A stretch of 64,000 bases of DNA from UBA1783 sp964449115 (GCA_964449115.1 CAYUXW010000006.1:7787-71786); one strand, 5' to 3'; shown: positions 18,489-28,396, counted from the first letter of the stretch. Translations and numbers: made by a program. The notes: generated from the letters alone by a model not told the origin.

Positions 18489-18525
18489 TTTATATTGGAA
18501 GGCTAGCCTTCCAATATAAATTTTG
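18489..18525 (+). terminator. Perfect 32-base palindrome, probable terminator of the AlbA_2 gene
   Basis: TTTATATTGGAAGGCT is followed at once by its exact reverse complement (18489-18520), then TTTTG. It is the only strong hairpin after the AlbA_2 gene, about 120 bases past its stop. Confidence 0.6.
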
Positions 18526-18528
18526 CGG

Positions 18529-18640
18529 TTAACCTATAGGGTCATATTTTTCAATAATCTGCTTGAATATATCATATATTATAAGTTGGCTTCTTCCTAA
18601 TGACCAGTTAGATACAGACCGGTTATTTCATTTTCTATAC
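18529..18640 (-). pseudogene. Short decayed coding remnant
   Basis: On the minus strand two overlapping frames read ITGLYLTGH and then LGRSQLIIYDIFKQIIEKYD before a stop. They look like one protein end broken by a frameshift. I do not recognise the family. The whole piece is under 40 codons, so this is a weak call. Confidence 0.3.
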
Positions 18641-18780
18641 AGTTCCTATATACATAAATATGACATTTGGTATAGTGCTCTTTTATTTGAAAAAGTACCT
18701 TGCTTGGTAGAGTTTAGTTAAATAAAGCGCTCTACTTTAAACATTTAAAGTAACCATTAAATTATAACCTTCCAAAAGGA

Positions 18781-19872
18781 TTAGTCATTTTTTAGAAATT
18801 TATATCGATACCCATAATTATAGTATAAAAGTTTTTTTAAATCTTTATCATCAATTTTCCCTACCACATTTACTCTCTCATCTCTCTTTTTGTCTTCTAA
18901 GACAATCTGCATTTCACCAGAATAGCGACCATAAAGTTTATTATCAACGGTTATGCTTCCTTTTAATCTATCAGCAGTATTATCAATTTCTATTACACTG
19001 GCATACTGAGACATTTGTCTGCTGCTTCGCGATCTTAAAAATGATGCATTGGAATCATATCTGAATTCATGAGTTTTCAAAACTATATCATTATAATTAT
19101 CATTTAATAAATCAACTTCAATCTCTAGAGGTTGATGATTAATAACAGCATCAAACTGCTTAAAGCTATACTCGCTGTAAAAATTGTCTGAAAAGATAAA
19201 TGAATCTGTTTTATAGACATATAAAAGCTCTAAGGTTATTAAAACTATATCACTATACCTATGCTTTTCAATTGTTGGAAGCCCCTTATAAACTGGTCCT
19301 CTGGCTCTGCTTAAAGAAGGTATAAAATAATAAATTGGAAGATTGTATTTTCTTAGCATTTCATCCTGTCTTAAAGCAAAGTCCTTATCCAGACCGCTTT
19401 CTTCTCTAGGATAGAAATTATGACAGGCTTTAATTTCAACATTTCCTAAACTATTAAGAAATTGTATTTTTTCTTCTATCTCTTTTTCCTTATACATTGA
19501 TGCATTGATTACAAAGCCTTTAAGATTAAACTCTTTATAAAGAGTTATGACATCTTCCTGATCATAGCCATAATCCAGTCTGATAAAAGCTATTTCTACT
19601 TCTTTTAATTTTTCCAGATAATGCTTATCATCTAATATTTTTTTAAGATGGGGACCACCAATATCGACAGTCAAATCCATCTGATACTCCTTGGCTAGCA
19701 TTGATATATAGCGTAGCGATTCAATTTGTTGGCTAAGAGGCAATTCTGGCAAATGAACCGTTGAAAAAATCTCTGTAAAGCCATATTTTTTAGCTAATTG
19801 AATATATTTGTCCCACCTTGCTATATTGTAATTTGTATGGAGCCCAGGGAAAATTGAGATGCATTTATTCAT
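18781..19872 (-). CDS. MupG-family (DUF871) 6-phospho-N-acetylmuramidase
   Basis: A protein of 363 residues from the ATG at 19872, which follows AGAGGA; the frame extends upstream without a better start. It has the TIM-barrel plus C-terminal cyclophilin-like layout of the DUF871/MupG family. Landmarks are ISIFPGLHTN at the start, DIGGPHLKKI, FIRLDYGYDQE, GFVINAS and CHNFYPREESGLD. MupG splits MurNAc-6-P-GlcNAc during peptidoglycan recycling. NanE and NagA elsewhere in the window fit the same amino-sugar economy. It stands alone between two terminators. Confidence 0.82.
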   Translation of the reverse strand: MNKCISIFPGLHTNYNIARWDKYIQLAKKYGFTEIFSTVHLPELPLSQQIESLRYISMLAKEYQMDLTVDIGGPHLKKILDDKHYLEKLKEVEIAFIRLDYGYDQEDVITLYKEFNLKGFVINASMYKEKEIEEKIQFLNSLGNVEIKACHNFYPREESGLDKDFALRQDEMLRKYNLPIYYFIPSLSRARGPVYKGLPTIEKHRYSDIVLITLELLYVYKTDSFIFSDNFYSEYSFKQFDAVINHQPLEIEVDLLNDNYNDIVLKTHEFRYDSNASFLRSRSSRQMSQYASVIEIDNTADRLKGSITVDNKLYGRYSGEMQIVLEDKKRDERVNVVGKIDDKDLKKLLYYNYGYRYKFLKND

Positions 19873-19939
19873 AATTATTATCCTCTTTCTTAGTCCTATT
19901 CTATCTTTATTTACTATCGTTTTCAACATTTGATACCAA

Positions 19940-19970
19940 CAAAAAACCTTCAGATTTTACTTTGAAGGTT
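19940..19970 (-). terminator. Terminator of the ABC exporter operon
   Basis: AACCTTCA (19945-19952) and TGAAGGTT (19963-19970) form a perfect stem, with TTTTTTG following on the minus strand. It overlaps the last codons of the second exporter gene. Confidence 0.8.
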
Positions 19971-22047
19971 CATTTTTGTCATTGTATTTTTGTAATTCAT
20001 AAAGCTTTTTATAAATGCCATCCTGAGTCAGAAGTTCTTGATGAGTTCCACTTTCTATAATCTGTCCCAAATCCAAAACAATAATATTATCAGCATGTTG
20101 AATGGTAGACAAACGATGAGCGACCATAATTGTTGTTCTATTTTCCATCAACGTTTTTAACGCTTCCTGTATTAACAGTTCTGTTTCAGTATCGATATTA
20201 GCAGTTGCTTCATCCATTACCAAAATTGTCGGATTAATCACCAGAGTTCTAGCAAACGACAATAGCTGCCTTTGACCAAAGGATAGATTTGTTCCTCTTT
20301 CCGTTAACATCTCATCATATTTATTTGGCAAACTTTCAATAAATTGATGAGCATTTACTGCTTTAGCAGCTTCTTTTATTTGTTCTATGGTGATATCTTC
20401 ATTTAACAATCTGATATTAGATTTTACATCACCATTAAAGATAAAGACATCCTGCTGAACCTGGCCAATAGCATTTCTAATCTGGTTTAATGACATCTCT
20501 TTGATGTTAATGTCATCTATCAGGATCTCTCCTTTTTGAATATCATAATAACGACCGATTAAATTCATAATTGATGATTTACCAGCTCCGGTAGCTCCTA
20601 CAAAAGCCACCTTTTGACCTGGCTCTATGACAAATGAAACATCCTTTAAAACCCAGTTTTCATTTTCATAAGCAAACCAGACATTTCTAAATTCAATTTT
20701 ACCTTTAATTTTTTCTGGTCTGATTGGATTTTCCAGCTCTTCAATCATACTTTTTTCATCTAATAGACTGAAAATCTTTTCTGCTGAAGCAAAAGAATTC
20801 TGCAAGGTTGAAAATTGCTGAGCCATTTCCTGGATTGGCCAGAAAAATGAACGAATATAGCTGATAAAGATAAATAAAACTCCTACCGTCAAACTGTCAG
20901 ATAAAACATAATGAGAACCTTTATAAACTATCGCTACCAGTGCCAGATTGGCAATCAAACTTGTAAAAGGTCTAAAAAAGGCAAAAACGAGCAATTCTTT
21001 AATTCTTGTATTATATAAATCATCGCTTTTTTCTTCAAACTGAGCAAATTTTTCTTTTTCCCTGGCAAAAATCTGAATCAGCTTCATACCAGAAATATGT
21101 TCACTTAAAAAGGTATTCAAATACGATAATTTAGTTCTTGCAACACGATAGACATTTCTGGAAATCTTTCTAAACATGTTGGTTATGATGAATATCACCG
21201 GCAGATAAATAAAGGTAATAATCGCTAATCTACTATTTAAAGTAAGCATTACCAGAGCATAGCCGGCAATCATAATAAAGTTTCTGATTAGATTAACCAG
21301 AACATGGGAAAACATTCTGTTTAATGATTCCACATCGTTAGTAATTCTGGTATCAATCTGCCCAACAGGATGAGTATCAAAAAACCTCAAGGATAATGAA
21401 TGGACATGAGCAAACAGTTCATTACGCATATCGTAAATGATATTCTGTCCTGTAACTAATAAAGTGTAGGTATTGGCTGAATCAATAAGAGCATTAAGGA
21501 CCAAGACAATTAAATAAATAATGCCTATCATTAAAATACCCTTATAGTCTGAACTTCTCAAAACTTGTAAATCTTCTTTTAACAGCCGTTTCCCTTCCAG
21601 CAGGTTTCCATTTTCATCACTGATCATGATGAGATTTTCCTTTTCCGCTTCAACCTTTTCAATGCCGGCATTATTTTTTTCTACCAGCACTTTAATTTGA
21701 CCAGCATCCAGATTCTCAAAATAATAATATTTGTCATCATATAAAACTATCTGACAATAACTTGAAACTTCATCTTCCTTATAATCTTTTGTTAAGAATA
21801 AACCATTATAGGATAAATCTGCCTCTGTTTCATTTACTATGGCATAACTGCGATCATAGCCTTCAATATAGGTGTCGATGGCTTTTGCGATTAACATTGG
21901 TCTGATTATCTCAAAAGCAGTAACTGCCAGAATCATACAGATTGATAGAATAAATCTGCCTAAATAAGGTTTCATATAACCAAAAATTCTTTTAAACACA
22001 TTGCCAGAATAAGAGGTAATGACTTTTTCTTTTTCTATTTTAGCCAT
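19957..22047 (-). CDS. Heterodimeric ABC exporter subunit with extracellular insertion (BmrD/LmrD-like)
   Basis: A 696-residue half-transporter: six membrane helices and an ATPase domain (from about residue 450). Walker A is GATGAGKSS and Walker B ends in LVMDEATANID with a normal catalytic Glu. The signature reads LSFGQRQ, not LSGGQ, as in the partner subunit of asymmetric exporters such as TM288. An insertion of about 100 residues between the first two helices (residues about 55-165) would face outside, as in BmrD. It starts one base after the stop of the other subunit. Likely exports drugs, lipids or peptides. Confidence 0.9.
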   Translation of the reverse strand: MAKIEKEKVITSYSGNVFKRIFGYMKPYLGRFILSICMILAVTAFEIIRPMLIAKAIDTYIEGYDRSYAIVNETEADLSYNGLFLTKDYKEDEVSSYCQIVLYDDKYYYFENLDAGQIKVLVEKNNAGIEKVEAEKENLIMISDENGNLLEGKRLLKEDLQVLRSSDYKGILMIGIIYLIVLVLNALIDSANTYTLLVTGQNIIYDMRNELFAHVHSLSLRFFDTHPVGQIDTRITNDVESLNRMFSHVLVNLIRNFIMIAGYALVMLTLNSRLAIITFIYLPVIFIITNMFRKISRNVYRVARTKLSYLNTFLSEHISGMKLIQIFAREKEKFAQFEEKSDDLYNTRIKELLVFAFFRPFTSLIANLALVAIVYKGSHYVLSDSLTVGVLFIFISYIRSFFWPIQEMAQQFSTLQNSFASAEKIFSLLDEKSMIEELENPIRPEKIKGKIEFRNVWFAYENENWVLKDVSFVIEPGQKVAFVGATGAGKSSIMNLIGRYYDIQKGEILIDDINIKEMSLNQIRNAIGQVQQDVFIFNGDVKSNIRLLNEDITIEQIKEAAKAVNAHQFIESLPNKYDEMLTERGTNLSFGQRQLLSFARTLVINPTILVMDEATANIDTETELLIQEALKTLMENRTTIMVAHRLSTIQHADNIIVLDLGQIIESGTHQELLTQDGIYKKLYELQKYNDKNEPSK

Positions 22048-23817
22048 TTAATTACCTCCCTGTTCTACAGCAATCAACTGTTTTTCTAACTGTTGCTTTT
22101 CTACCATCTGAGCAAATAAACCCTTTTTATCTAATAGTTGCTGATAAGTACCATATTCAGCCACTTTTCCATCTTCCAAAACCAGAATACGATCTGCTGA
22201 TTGAACCGTAGAAACACGATGAGCAATCATAATGGTCGTTTTATCTTTTCTGATTTTTTTAAGGTTGTCGATAATTGTATCTTCAGTATCAGTATCAACA
22301 GCACTTAAAGAATCATCCATAATCAATATGGGACTATCTTTGATTATTGCCCTGGCAATAGAAGTTCTCTGTCTTTGACCACCTGAAAGAGTAACTCCTC
22401 TTTCACCTAACATAGTTTCATATTTATTTGGAAAGCTCATGATATTGTCATGAATATCAGCCATTTTACTAGCCTCAAATATCTCTTGATCAGTAGCATC
22501 CAATTTACCAAAAGCGATGTTTTCTTTTAAGGTCTCAGAAAACAAGAAATTGTCTTGGGGAATATAACCTATATTTGAACGCAGAACGTCCAATGGAATA
22601 TCTTTAATATTGTTTCCATCAATGTAAATGTTGCCACCGGTGACATCATAAATTCTGGTTATTAAATTAACCATTGTCGTCTTACCACAACCGGTTCTAC
22701 CCAATATCGCAAAGGTTTCTCCTTCATTGATTTTTATGTTTATATCTTCCAAAGCTAAAGGCAGATTGTCCTCATATCTAAAATCTACCCTATCAAAGAC
22801 AATTTCACCTTTAATTTCTTTAACATCCAGCATCTTTGCACTATTTTCAATCTCAACTTCAGCAGCAAATATTTCATCAATCCTTTTTAATGAAGCGCTG
22901 GCTTCTGAAAAAATTGTGACAACATCGCCAACAATAATCATTGGCCAGACAAGCGCACCAATATAAGAAGAAAAAGTGACAAACTTACCCAAACTTATTT
23001 CACCAGTCAAACAATAGTAACCACCTAATACAATAGCGACAACATACGAAAGACCGATAAAGGTTTCTAAAACTGGCCAGAAGATTGAGCGCAAGATTGA
23101 AATTTCAGCATTGGATTTACGATTATGATCATTAACTTTTTTAAAATGTTCCAGCTGTTTTTCTTCCTGAACAAAGGCTTTGATAACCCTTATCGCTGTT
23201 ACTGATTCCTGTACTGCATCATTTAACTGACCAAAAGCATCCTGTTTGATTAAGAATTTCTCATCAAACTTTTTAGATAAAACAATACTGTAAACACCTA
23301 CCAAAGTCATTGGTATTAATGTCAGCAAAGTCAGCGGTAAACTAACGTATGTAATCATGTTATAGACAACCATAAGAGTCAAAATCACCGCATCAAAGGA
23401 CATAATAAGCGCAAAGCCGATTGCCCCTTCAATCGCGTCTAAATCATTGGTAAACCTGGTCATAATATCACCAGTTTTATTTTTGTTGAAATATGATTGT
23501 GATAACATTTCTAATTTTTTAAAGATATCTTTTCTTAAACTATTGATTACTTTCAGACAGGCACCAAAAATAAAATAGTGCCAAAAGAAACGAAATATGG
23601 CAATTATTACTGACAAAACAATCATCAGAAGAACTGTTTTATCAATTGTAGATGTTTCAATTGTACGAGAAGTTAAACCATCAGTTATTTTACCAATATA
23701 CAACGGAATATATAAATCTAAAAAGTCCACTATTAAAAGAGCAATTATACCAAAAAAGTATAAGTGTTTATTCTTATATATATGGTAAAACAATCTTTTC
23801 TTTTTTAGTTTTTCCAT
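22048..23817 (-). CDS. Heterodimeric ABC exporter subunit with degenerate ATP site (BmrC/LmrC-like)
   Basis: 589 residues from the ATG at 23817 (AAGGGGAG upstream). Six membrane helices are followed by an ATPase domain from about residue 345. Walker A is GRTGCGKTT and the signature LSGGQRQR is normal. Walker B reads LIMDDSLSAVD, with Asp in place of the catalytic Glu, which marks the degenerate site of TM287/BmrC-type subunits. It pairs with the following gene, whose defects are complementary. Together they form one active and one degenerate ATP site. Confidence 0.9.
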   Translation of the reverse strand: MEKLKKKRLFYHIYKNKHLYFFGIIALLIVDFLDLYIPLYIGKITDGLTSRTIETSTIDKTVLLMIVLSVIIAIFRFFWHYFIFGACLKVINSLRKDIFKKLEMLSQSYFNKNKTGDIMTRFTNDLDAIEGAIGFALIMSFDAVILTLMVVYNMITYVSLPLTLLTLIPMTLVGVYSIVLSKKFDEKFLIKQDAFGQLNDAVQESVTAIRVIKAFVQEEKQLEHFKKVNDHNRKSNAEISILRSIFWPVLETFIGLSYVVAIVLGGYYCLTGEISLGKFVTFSSYIGALVWPMIIVGDVVTIFSEASASLKRIDEIFAAEVEIENSAKMLDVKEIKGEIVFDRVDFRYEDNLPLALEDINIKINEGETFAILGRTGCGKTTMVNLITRIYDVTGGNIYIDGNNIKDIPLDVLRSNIGYIPQDNFLFSETLKENIAFGKLDATDQEIFEASKMADIHDNIMSFPNKYETMLGERGVTLSGGQRQRTSIARAIIKDSPILIMDDSLSAVDTDTEDTIIDNLKKIRKDKTTIMIAHRVSTVQSADRILVLEDGKVAEYGTYQQLLDKKGLFAQMVEKQQLEKQLIAVEQGGN

Positions 23818-23960
23818 CAAGAATTTTCTCCCCTTAAAATAATAAATGAACTTAATCATTATAACATAATTATATTGGATGGCAGCATTCAACTTTTATT
23901 AAAGTGACAAACGCTGGTTGATAAAATAAAATAATAATATATTTTCATATCTGGCCAATT

Positions 23961-23990
23961 AAAAAGCCAGCAGACTGTTTCCACTGACTT
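23961..23990 (-). terminator. Terminator after prsW-like gene
   Basis: On the minus strand AAGTCAG and CTGGCTT pair with one G-U, followed by TTTTTAATT. It lies 22 bases after the stop of the PrsW-like gene. Confidence 0.65.
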
Positions 23991-24012
23991 CTTAAACTTA
24001 AATTAATTTTTA

Positions 24013-24714
24013 TTAGACAATATACTGGTCTTTCTTTGACGTTGCTCTGACAGTAGCGAAAATAATGATATAAATTAACACTACCAGACCTAGCCATAGA
24101 TAATATAAATTTACTGATGGATCGAATAAACAGTAATCATATAAGCCATGCAGGAAAACAGCTAAAAACAGACCTGTCATCTTATAAATTTGAGCTGAAA
24201 CAACTTTCCCCTGATTTGCGACCATTCTGGCTTTAGCATAATAGGCACCCATCACAACACCAAAACAGACATGAGCAGGTATAGCTGTGAAAGCTCTAAG
24301 ATAAGCTGTATTCAGTCCATAAGAATAAACGTACAGAAGGTTTTCTGAAATTGCGAAACCTAAAGAAACAAATACTGAATAAATTAGTCCATCATAAAGA
24401 CAGTTAAAGTGTTTACTTCTCCAAGAGAAAATATTTAAAGCCAGATATTTTGTCCCTTCTTCAATTAAGGCCACACCAATAAAGGCTGAGGCTAAATAGT
24501 AAAGTGTATTTGGATATCTGAATATCTGAGTTAAAACACTATCAGCAAACATTTCCAAAAAGAACGAAGCTACAGTAGCCAGCAGTCCCCCAAACAACAT
24601 CAAGGCAAGTAGCCAAAGAGGTTCTTTTTCTTTTCTATCTCTTATATAGAGATAAGCTGCATAGACTAAACCAGGCACTACTGCAGCAATTGTTAATACA
24701 TTGTAATAATCCAT
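24013..24714 (-). CDS. PrsW-family intramembrane metalloprotease
   Basis: A 233-residue membrane protein with about seven hydrophobic helices. The three conserved motifs of the PrsW family are present: an EExxK-like EEGTK at residues 85-89, SEN around residue 124 after GFAI, and AHVCFG at 147-152, with a further HGLYDY near the C-terminus. PrsW in Bacillus cuts the anti-sigma factor RsiW, but no sigma/anti-sigma pair is near here, so the substrate is unknown. It lies 10 bp after the NUDIX gene and probably shares its transcript. Confidence 0.87.
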   Translation of the reverse strand: MDYYNVLTIAAVVPGLVYAAYLYIRDRKEKEPLWLLALMLFGGLLATVASFFLEMFADSVLTQIFRYPNTLYYLASAFIGVALIEEGTKYLALNIFSWRSKHFNCLYDGLIYSVFVSLGFAISENLLYVYSYGLNTAYLRAFTAIPAHVCFGVVMGAYYAKARMVANQGKVVSAQIYKMTGLFLAVFLHGLYDYCLFDPSVNLYYLWLGLVVLIYIIIFATVRATSKKDQYIV

Positions 24715-24724
24715 AATTTTTCTC

Positions 24725-25300
24725 CTAATCTATTTTTATATCTTTCAACTTATCATTAAGTTTACTATAAATATTTTCTTTAAACCACTTTTCATTTGAG
24801 GCTTCAACTGCATCTTCTAAATTAAACCAGCCTACAGCACTGTTTTCATCCTCTTTACTGGTAATGGTTTCCTCTTCATCAGCTTGCAGCAAATATGTAA
24901 TATTTAAATGCACATGGGTAGGAACATATTCTCCATTTTTGAAATGTCCATCAACTGATAATATTTCTAAAGAATAGATATCTTCAAGTAACGCTTTAAC
25001 ACTCTTTACACCACTTTCCTCTTTTACTTCCTCAATAGCCACTTCCAATAAATCATAATGACCATCAGCATGACCACCGAGCCAAGCCCATGAATCATAT
25101 AAATTATGGTAAGCCATCAACAACTTGTCCTTATTTTTGTTTAAAACCCAACCTGAAGCTGTCATGTGAGCAATTAAATTGGTACGATAAAAGATATCTT
25201 CATAATCTTTTAAATAATTTAAAATAATATCCTTATCTTTTTTTTCCTGTTCATTAAAAGGTTTATAATCTTTAATCTGTTGAATTAATTTGTTTTTCAT
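24725..25300 (-). CDS. NUDIX hydrolase
   Basis: A 191-residue protein with a Nudix box at about residues 76-98: GGHADGHYDLLEVAIEEV then KEESGV, matching Gx5Ex7(R)EUxEExGU except Glu in place of the usual Arg. This family hydrolyses nucleoside diphosphates linked to another moiety; this subgroup is often annotated only as a NUDIX protein. It is followed closely by the PrsW gene. Confidence 0.87.
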   Translation of the reverse strand: MKNKLIQQIKDYKPFNEQEKKDKDIILNYLKDYEDIFYRTNLIAHMTASGWVLNKNKDKLLMAYHNLYDSWAWLGGHADGHYDLLEVAIEEVKEESGVKSVKALLEDIYSLEILSVDGHFKNGEYVPTHVHLNITYLLQADEEETITSKEDENSAVGWFNLEDAVEASNEKWFKENIYSKLNDKLKDIKID

Positions 25301-25370
25301 ATTCTTATTATAGCAAATACATCCTTCTATATAAATAAAGACACTTAATATTTAGTGTCTAAACTTTTAT

Positions 25371-25649
25371 CTATTCTTGATCTTTCAGTTTCAGGAAAGC
25401 TTCATTTAATTCCGTGAAAATATTCAAGTTCACTGAATAATAATGCGCTATTCCCACTTTTCTAATCTTCACCATTTTCGCATTGGTCAACTCTTTCATA
25501 TGATAAGAAAATGTTGGTTGCGATAAATTGAAATATTCAAGTAAATCCTTCTGATTCATCTCTCCAGCTTTCAACAGCAAAGCCATTATTTTTATTCTGC
25601 TGTCATCTGCTAATGCTTTAAAAAAATCTGCTAAATCTTTGTATTGCAT
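25371..25649 (-). CDS. ArsR-family winged-helix regulator
   Basis: A 92-residue single-domain regulator. The helix-turn-helix is MNQKDLLEYFNLSQPTFSYH, followed by the wing KIRKVGIAHYYSVN. It has no Cys pair of the metal-sensing type, so it is probably not a metal sensor. It lies 70 bp upstream of the NUDIX/PrsW pair on the same strand and may control those genes. Confidence 0.87.
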   Translation of the reverse strand: MQYKDLADFFKALADDSRIKIMALLLKAGEMNQKDLLEYFNLSQPTFSYHMKELTNAKMVKIRKVGIAHYYSVNLNIFTELNEAFLKLKDQE

Positions 25650-25957
25650 AATACCCTCCTAAAAATTATTTTCCCCAGTTGCCTAATTTTACATTAAAAA
25701 GTATTAATATTCAATCGCTTGTGAAATTTTCACTAGTTTATTTAATGATTTTTATTAAGAAATTGAATTTTTTACTTTCATTTTACTTGGCACTTACTTC
25801 AAAATTACATTTGAACATAATATCTTTAAAATTATTTTTTCACTTTCAGCAAAAAAGAAGCAATCTATTGTCATGATTGCTTCCTTATTTTTCACTTGTT
25901 TATAAGATTTATTTTAAAATTTTATTTGCTATAAAGATTTAATCAAATCCTATAATT
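25650..25957. other. AT-rich intergenic region
   Basis: 308 bases between the ArsR gene and the surface protein. It holds the terminator of the surface-protein gene (25850-25883) and presumably the ArsR promoter. I see no gene or RNA element in the remainder. Confidence 0.5.
25850..25883 (-). terminator. Terminator of the large surface-protein gene
   Basis: GAAGCAATC (25857-25865) and GATTGCTTC (25875-25883) pair perfectly. On the minus strand a run of six T follows (GCTTCTTTTTT). Confidence 0.8.
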
Positions 25958-28396
25958 TTATATTATTCTTTTCTTTTTGCCATAAACTGTAAGTCCAAGA
26001 CTTCCAGATCCACTTAAGAACATTACAGCAAGCAGTAAAGTAATATTGATATTATCTCCTGTATCAGGTACAGGTTCTGGTTTTGTATTAGTAATTGTCC
26101 ATACATTATTGTTTTCAACAACGGTTTTATTATAACCATTTGGAACAACAACTTCATCAACGGTCCAGACATGATTATTGTACATATCTGTCCATGTATG
26201 AGTCCAGCCATTAGCCTCATCTAAGATAACAATTTCTCCATAAGCAACACCATCACGATATAGTTGAACTTCAACATAATCAGGTCTGTCTACAGAATTG
26301 TTATCATTCCAAACCTTGGTTACTTTTACATCAACCAAATCTGCGGTAAATTCCCACTTACCATACACTGTCACATCTGACTTGATGTTCACTGTTGTCA
26401 GAGGATTACCGGCATAGCTTGTATCACTTGACCAGCCTGTGAATTTCCAGGTTCCAGGTATTCCATTAACCGTACCATCTGATGTTGTCCAGCTTGTTGT
26501 TGGAACTGCTCCAAGAGTCTCATCAGTATTGTACGAGATTCCTGTCTTGTTATCAGGGTTAACTGCATCAGTTGGAGTTCCATAAATCGCATCTGCTGCA
26601 ACTACATAGTTCAGTGAATAGGTTGTTGGGGTAAATTTCCAGCTACCTTCTATATCTGTATTAGCTGTTATGATAAAATCAACTTTATTCCAACCTGAAA
26701 ACTCCCAGGTTCCAGGAATATTAACACCACCAACTACTGCATAAGTCTGTGTTGTTGTAAGAGCAGCAAACACAGTAACCAAATCACCAGATTTATAATT
26801 TGTCCCGTCAATAGGAGTAACACTGCTGATAGGTTTTCCATAATTGACATCTGAATTCACAATATAAGTTACTTTTAGGATTGCTGAGTTTTTAATTGAC
26901 CATGTTGTTGATCCGACATCATTGTTACCAATATAGATATCATTTGCATTGTCATTATGAATATGGTCTGTAAGGTCTTCGTCTTTTATATCCTCTGTAT
27001 ACCCAATGTTTAAAGTCCATGTAGTGATATCACCAAGAAGGTATCCATCAGGGGCATTAACCTCCGTTAATGTATATGTTCCCCATGGAAGATCTTTAAA
27101 TTTCCAATTCCCAGTTAAGCCACCTTCAGATGCCAACCATTCTTTATTGTTTGCATCCTTCAAAGTAAACTCTGCTCCAGGAATAGAGTTTCCTGTTTGA
27201 GCGTCTACTTTGCTGAAAGAGAAATCATATAGTGTGCCTAAAACTTGAGGCACAGGGAAGATTACAGAGCATGTTTCAGTACCGCAATTATAATTAAGAA
27301 CTGTCGTTCCGTTAACATCATAAAGTGTACCACTGGTAAAACCAGCTTTTTCAACATCTAAATAGACATTGTATATAATTTCTACCACATTTAGATACCA
27401 TTGAGTGGTTGTTGTTACTCTTGTGGTAACCGTGCTTCCATCTGGTCGAGTAATAGTTTCTTGGGTAACTGTTACAACTGGATCAGTTTTATTAACACTA
27501 TCAGTTGCTTTAGGACTAATATTCCAAGTTACAGATGTACCAGCCTCTGTAGCTGCTGCTGGTGCTGTTCCATATATATCGCCATTAACAAAGCCATCAA
27601 AAACAATATATGATCCCATTGGATCTACGATAGATGCACTACCTTCATTATCGAAAACAATCACAGTTTCCTCTTGTGTTTCTTCATTAACAATCGTATT
27701 AAATAAAGCATTGTATGCATTATCAGTAAGATTAACTGGTACTAAATAAGAGCCATCAGGAAGTACTGTTGGTGTTTGGCCACCGACTGTTATAACTCCT
27801 CCTTGTTCACGAATATTATCAAGTGCTATATACTGAGTTCCTACCTTTAGATAAAATACTGAATTAGGAACCACCAGTTGCAATTTTGGTTCTGCGATAA
27901 CCAGTCCGTTATACTTTATTTGAATGGTAAAATATGGAGATGTAGCAACTGGGGTCTCTAACGGTTTTGGAGCCCCTTGAGTACTATTACTTAAACTACC
28001 ATTACCAGGACGAACATCGACGCCAGTATTGTCTGGAAAACCATTTCCAGCACCATTAACATATAGACTTTGAGAATTTACTTCCAACATACTGGTAATA
28101 GATTGATAAGTAGCAACCTTTTTGCTCATTACATCAATAGCCAAATATACCAAAAACTGATTCTCTGTATTTGTTGGGACAACGTTTTTCTGAACACGAA
28201 CCATCCCATCAGCTGAAACAGTTGTCTTGTGTTCAGGACCATTTCCTGAATATTCGCTGCTAAGTGGAACCTGCCATTCATTTACTCCAGACATATCTAA
28301 ATCATCTCCATATGTTGGATACGCAGCCAATAGAGTAATGCTGTTAGTTACTAGCAGTACCATTGCTAGGAAAAATGATAATATGCGCTTCCGCAT
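25958..28396 (-). CDS. LPXTG-type cell-wall-anchored surface protein with SpaA/Cna-B domains
   Basis: About 812 residues from the ATG at 28396 (AAGGAAAA upstream); an ATG 33 bases earlier is possible. A signal peptide (MRKRILSFFLAMVLLVTNS...) leads into a large pilin-like N-terminal region. A SpaA-type domain (FSKVDAQTGNSIPGAEFTL ... VNAPDGY) follows at about 390-470, then two InlB-like repeats (GTWEFSGWNK and GTWKFTGWSS), and a final Cna-B domain (VKVTKVWNDNNSVDRPDYV). The sorting signal is VPDTG, then a hydrophobic helix and KKKR. The variant motif implies a sortase tolerant of non-Leu at the first position. No sortase gene is in the window. Confidence 0.87.
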   Translation of the reverse strand: MRKRILSFFLAMVLLVTNSITLLAAYPTYGDDLDMSGVNEWQVPLSSEYSGNGPEHKTTVSADGMVRVQKNVVPTNTENQFLVYLAIDVMSKKVATYQSITSMLEVNSQSLYVNGAGNGFPDNTGVDVRPGNGSLSNSTQGAPKPLETPVATSPYFTIQIKYNGLVIAEPKLQLVVPNSVFYLKVGTQYIALDNIREQGGVITVGGQTPTVLPDGSYLVPVNLTDNAYNALFNTIVNEETQEETVIVFDNEGSASIVDPMGSYIVFDGFVNGDIYGTAPAAATEAGTSVTWNISPKATDSVNKTDPVVTVTQETITRPDGSTVTTRVTTTTQWYLNVVEIIYNVYLDVEKAGFTSGTLYDVNGTTVLNYNCGTETCSVIFPVPQVLGTLYDFSFSKVDAQTGNSIPGAEFTLKDANNKEWLASEGGLTGNWKFKDLPWGTYTLTEVNAPDGYLLGDITTWTLNIGYTEDIKDEDLTDHIHNDNANDIYIGNNDVGSTTWSIKNSAILKVTYIVNSDVNYGKPISSVTPIDGTNYKSGDLVTVFAALTTTQTYAVVGGVNIPGTWEFSGWNKVDFIITANTDIEGSWKFTPTTYSLNYVVAADAIYGTPTDAVNPDNKTGISYNTDETLGAVPTTSWTTSDGTVNGIPGTWKFTGWSSDTSYAGNPLTTVNIKSDVTVYGKWEFTADLVDVKVTKVWNDNNSVDRPDYVEVQLYRDGVAYGEIVILDEANGWTHTWTDMYNNHVWTVDEVVVPNGYNKTVVENNNVWTITNTKPEPVPDTGDNINITLLLAVMFLSGSGSLGLTVYGKKKRII

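Larger units (their letters stand above)
18369..18780. other. Intergenic region with terminator palindrome and coding debris
   Basis: No intact gene in 412 bases. It holds the 32-base palindrome (18489-18520), a minus-strand remnant (18529-18640) and an imperfect inverted repeat GTAGAG/CTCTAC near 18707-18735. The composition resembles decayed mobile or foreign DNA downstream of the AlbA_2 gene. Confidence 0.5.

Noticed and set aside
25679..25876. A 65-codon plus-strand frame in the ArsR/surface-protein gap.
   Set aside because: No ribosome site, composition typical of random AT-rich DNA, and it overlaps the terminator hairpin.
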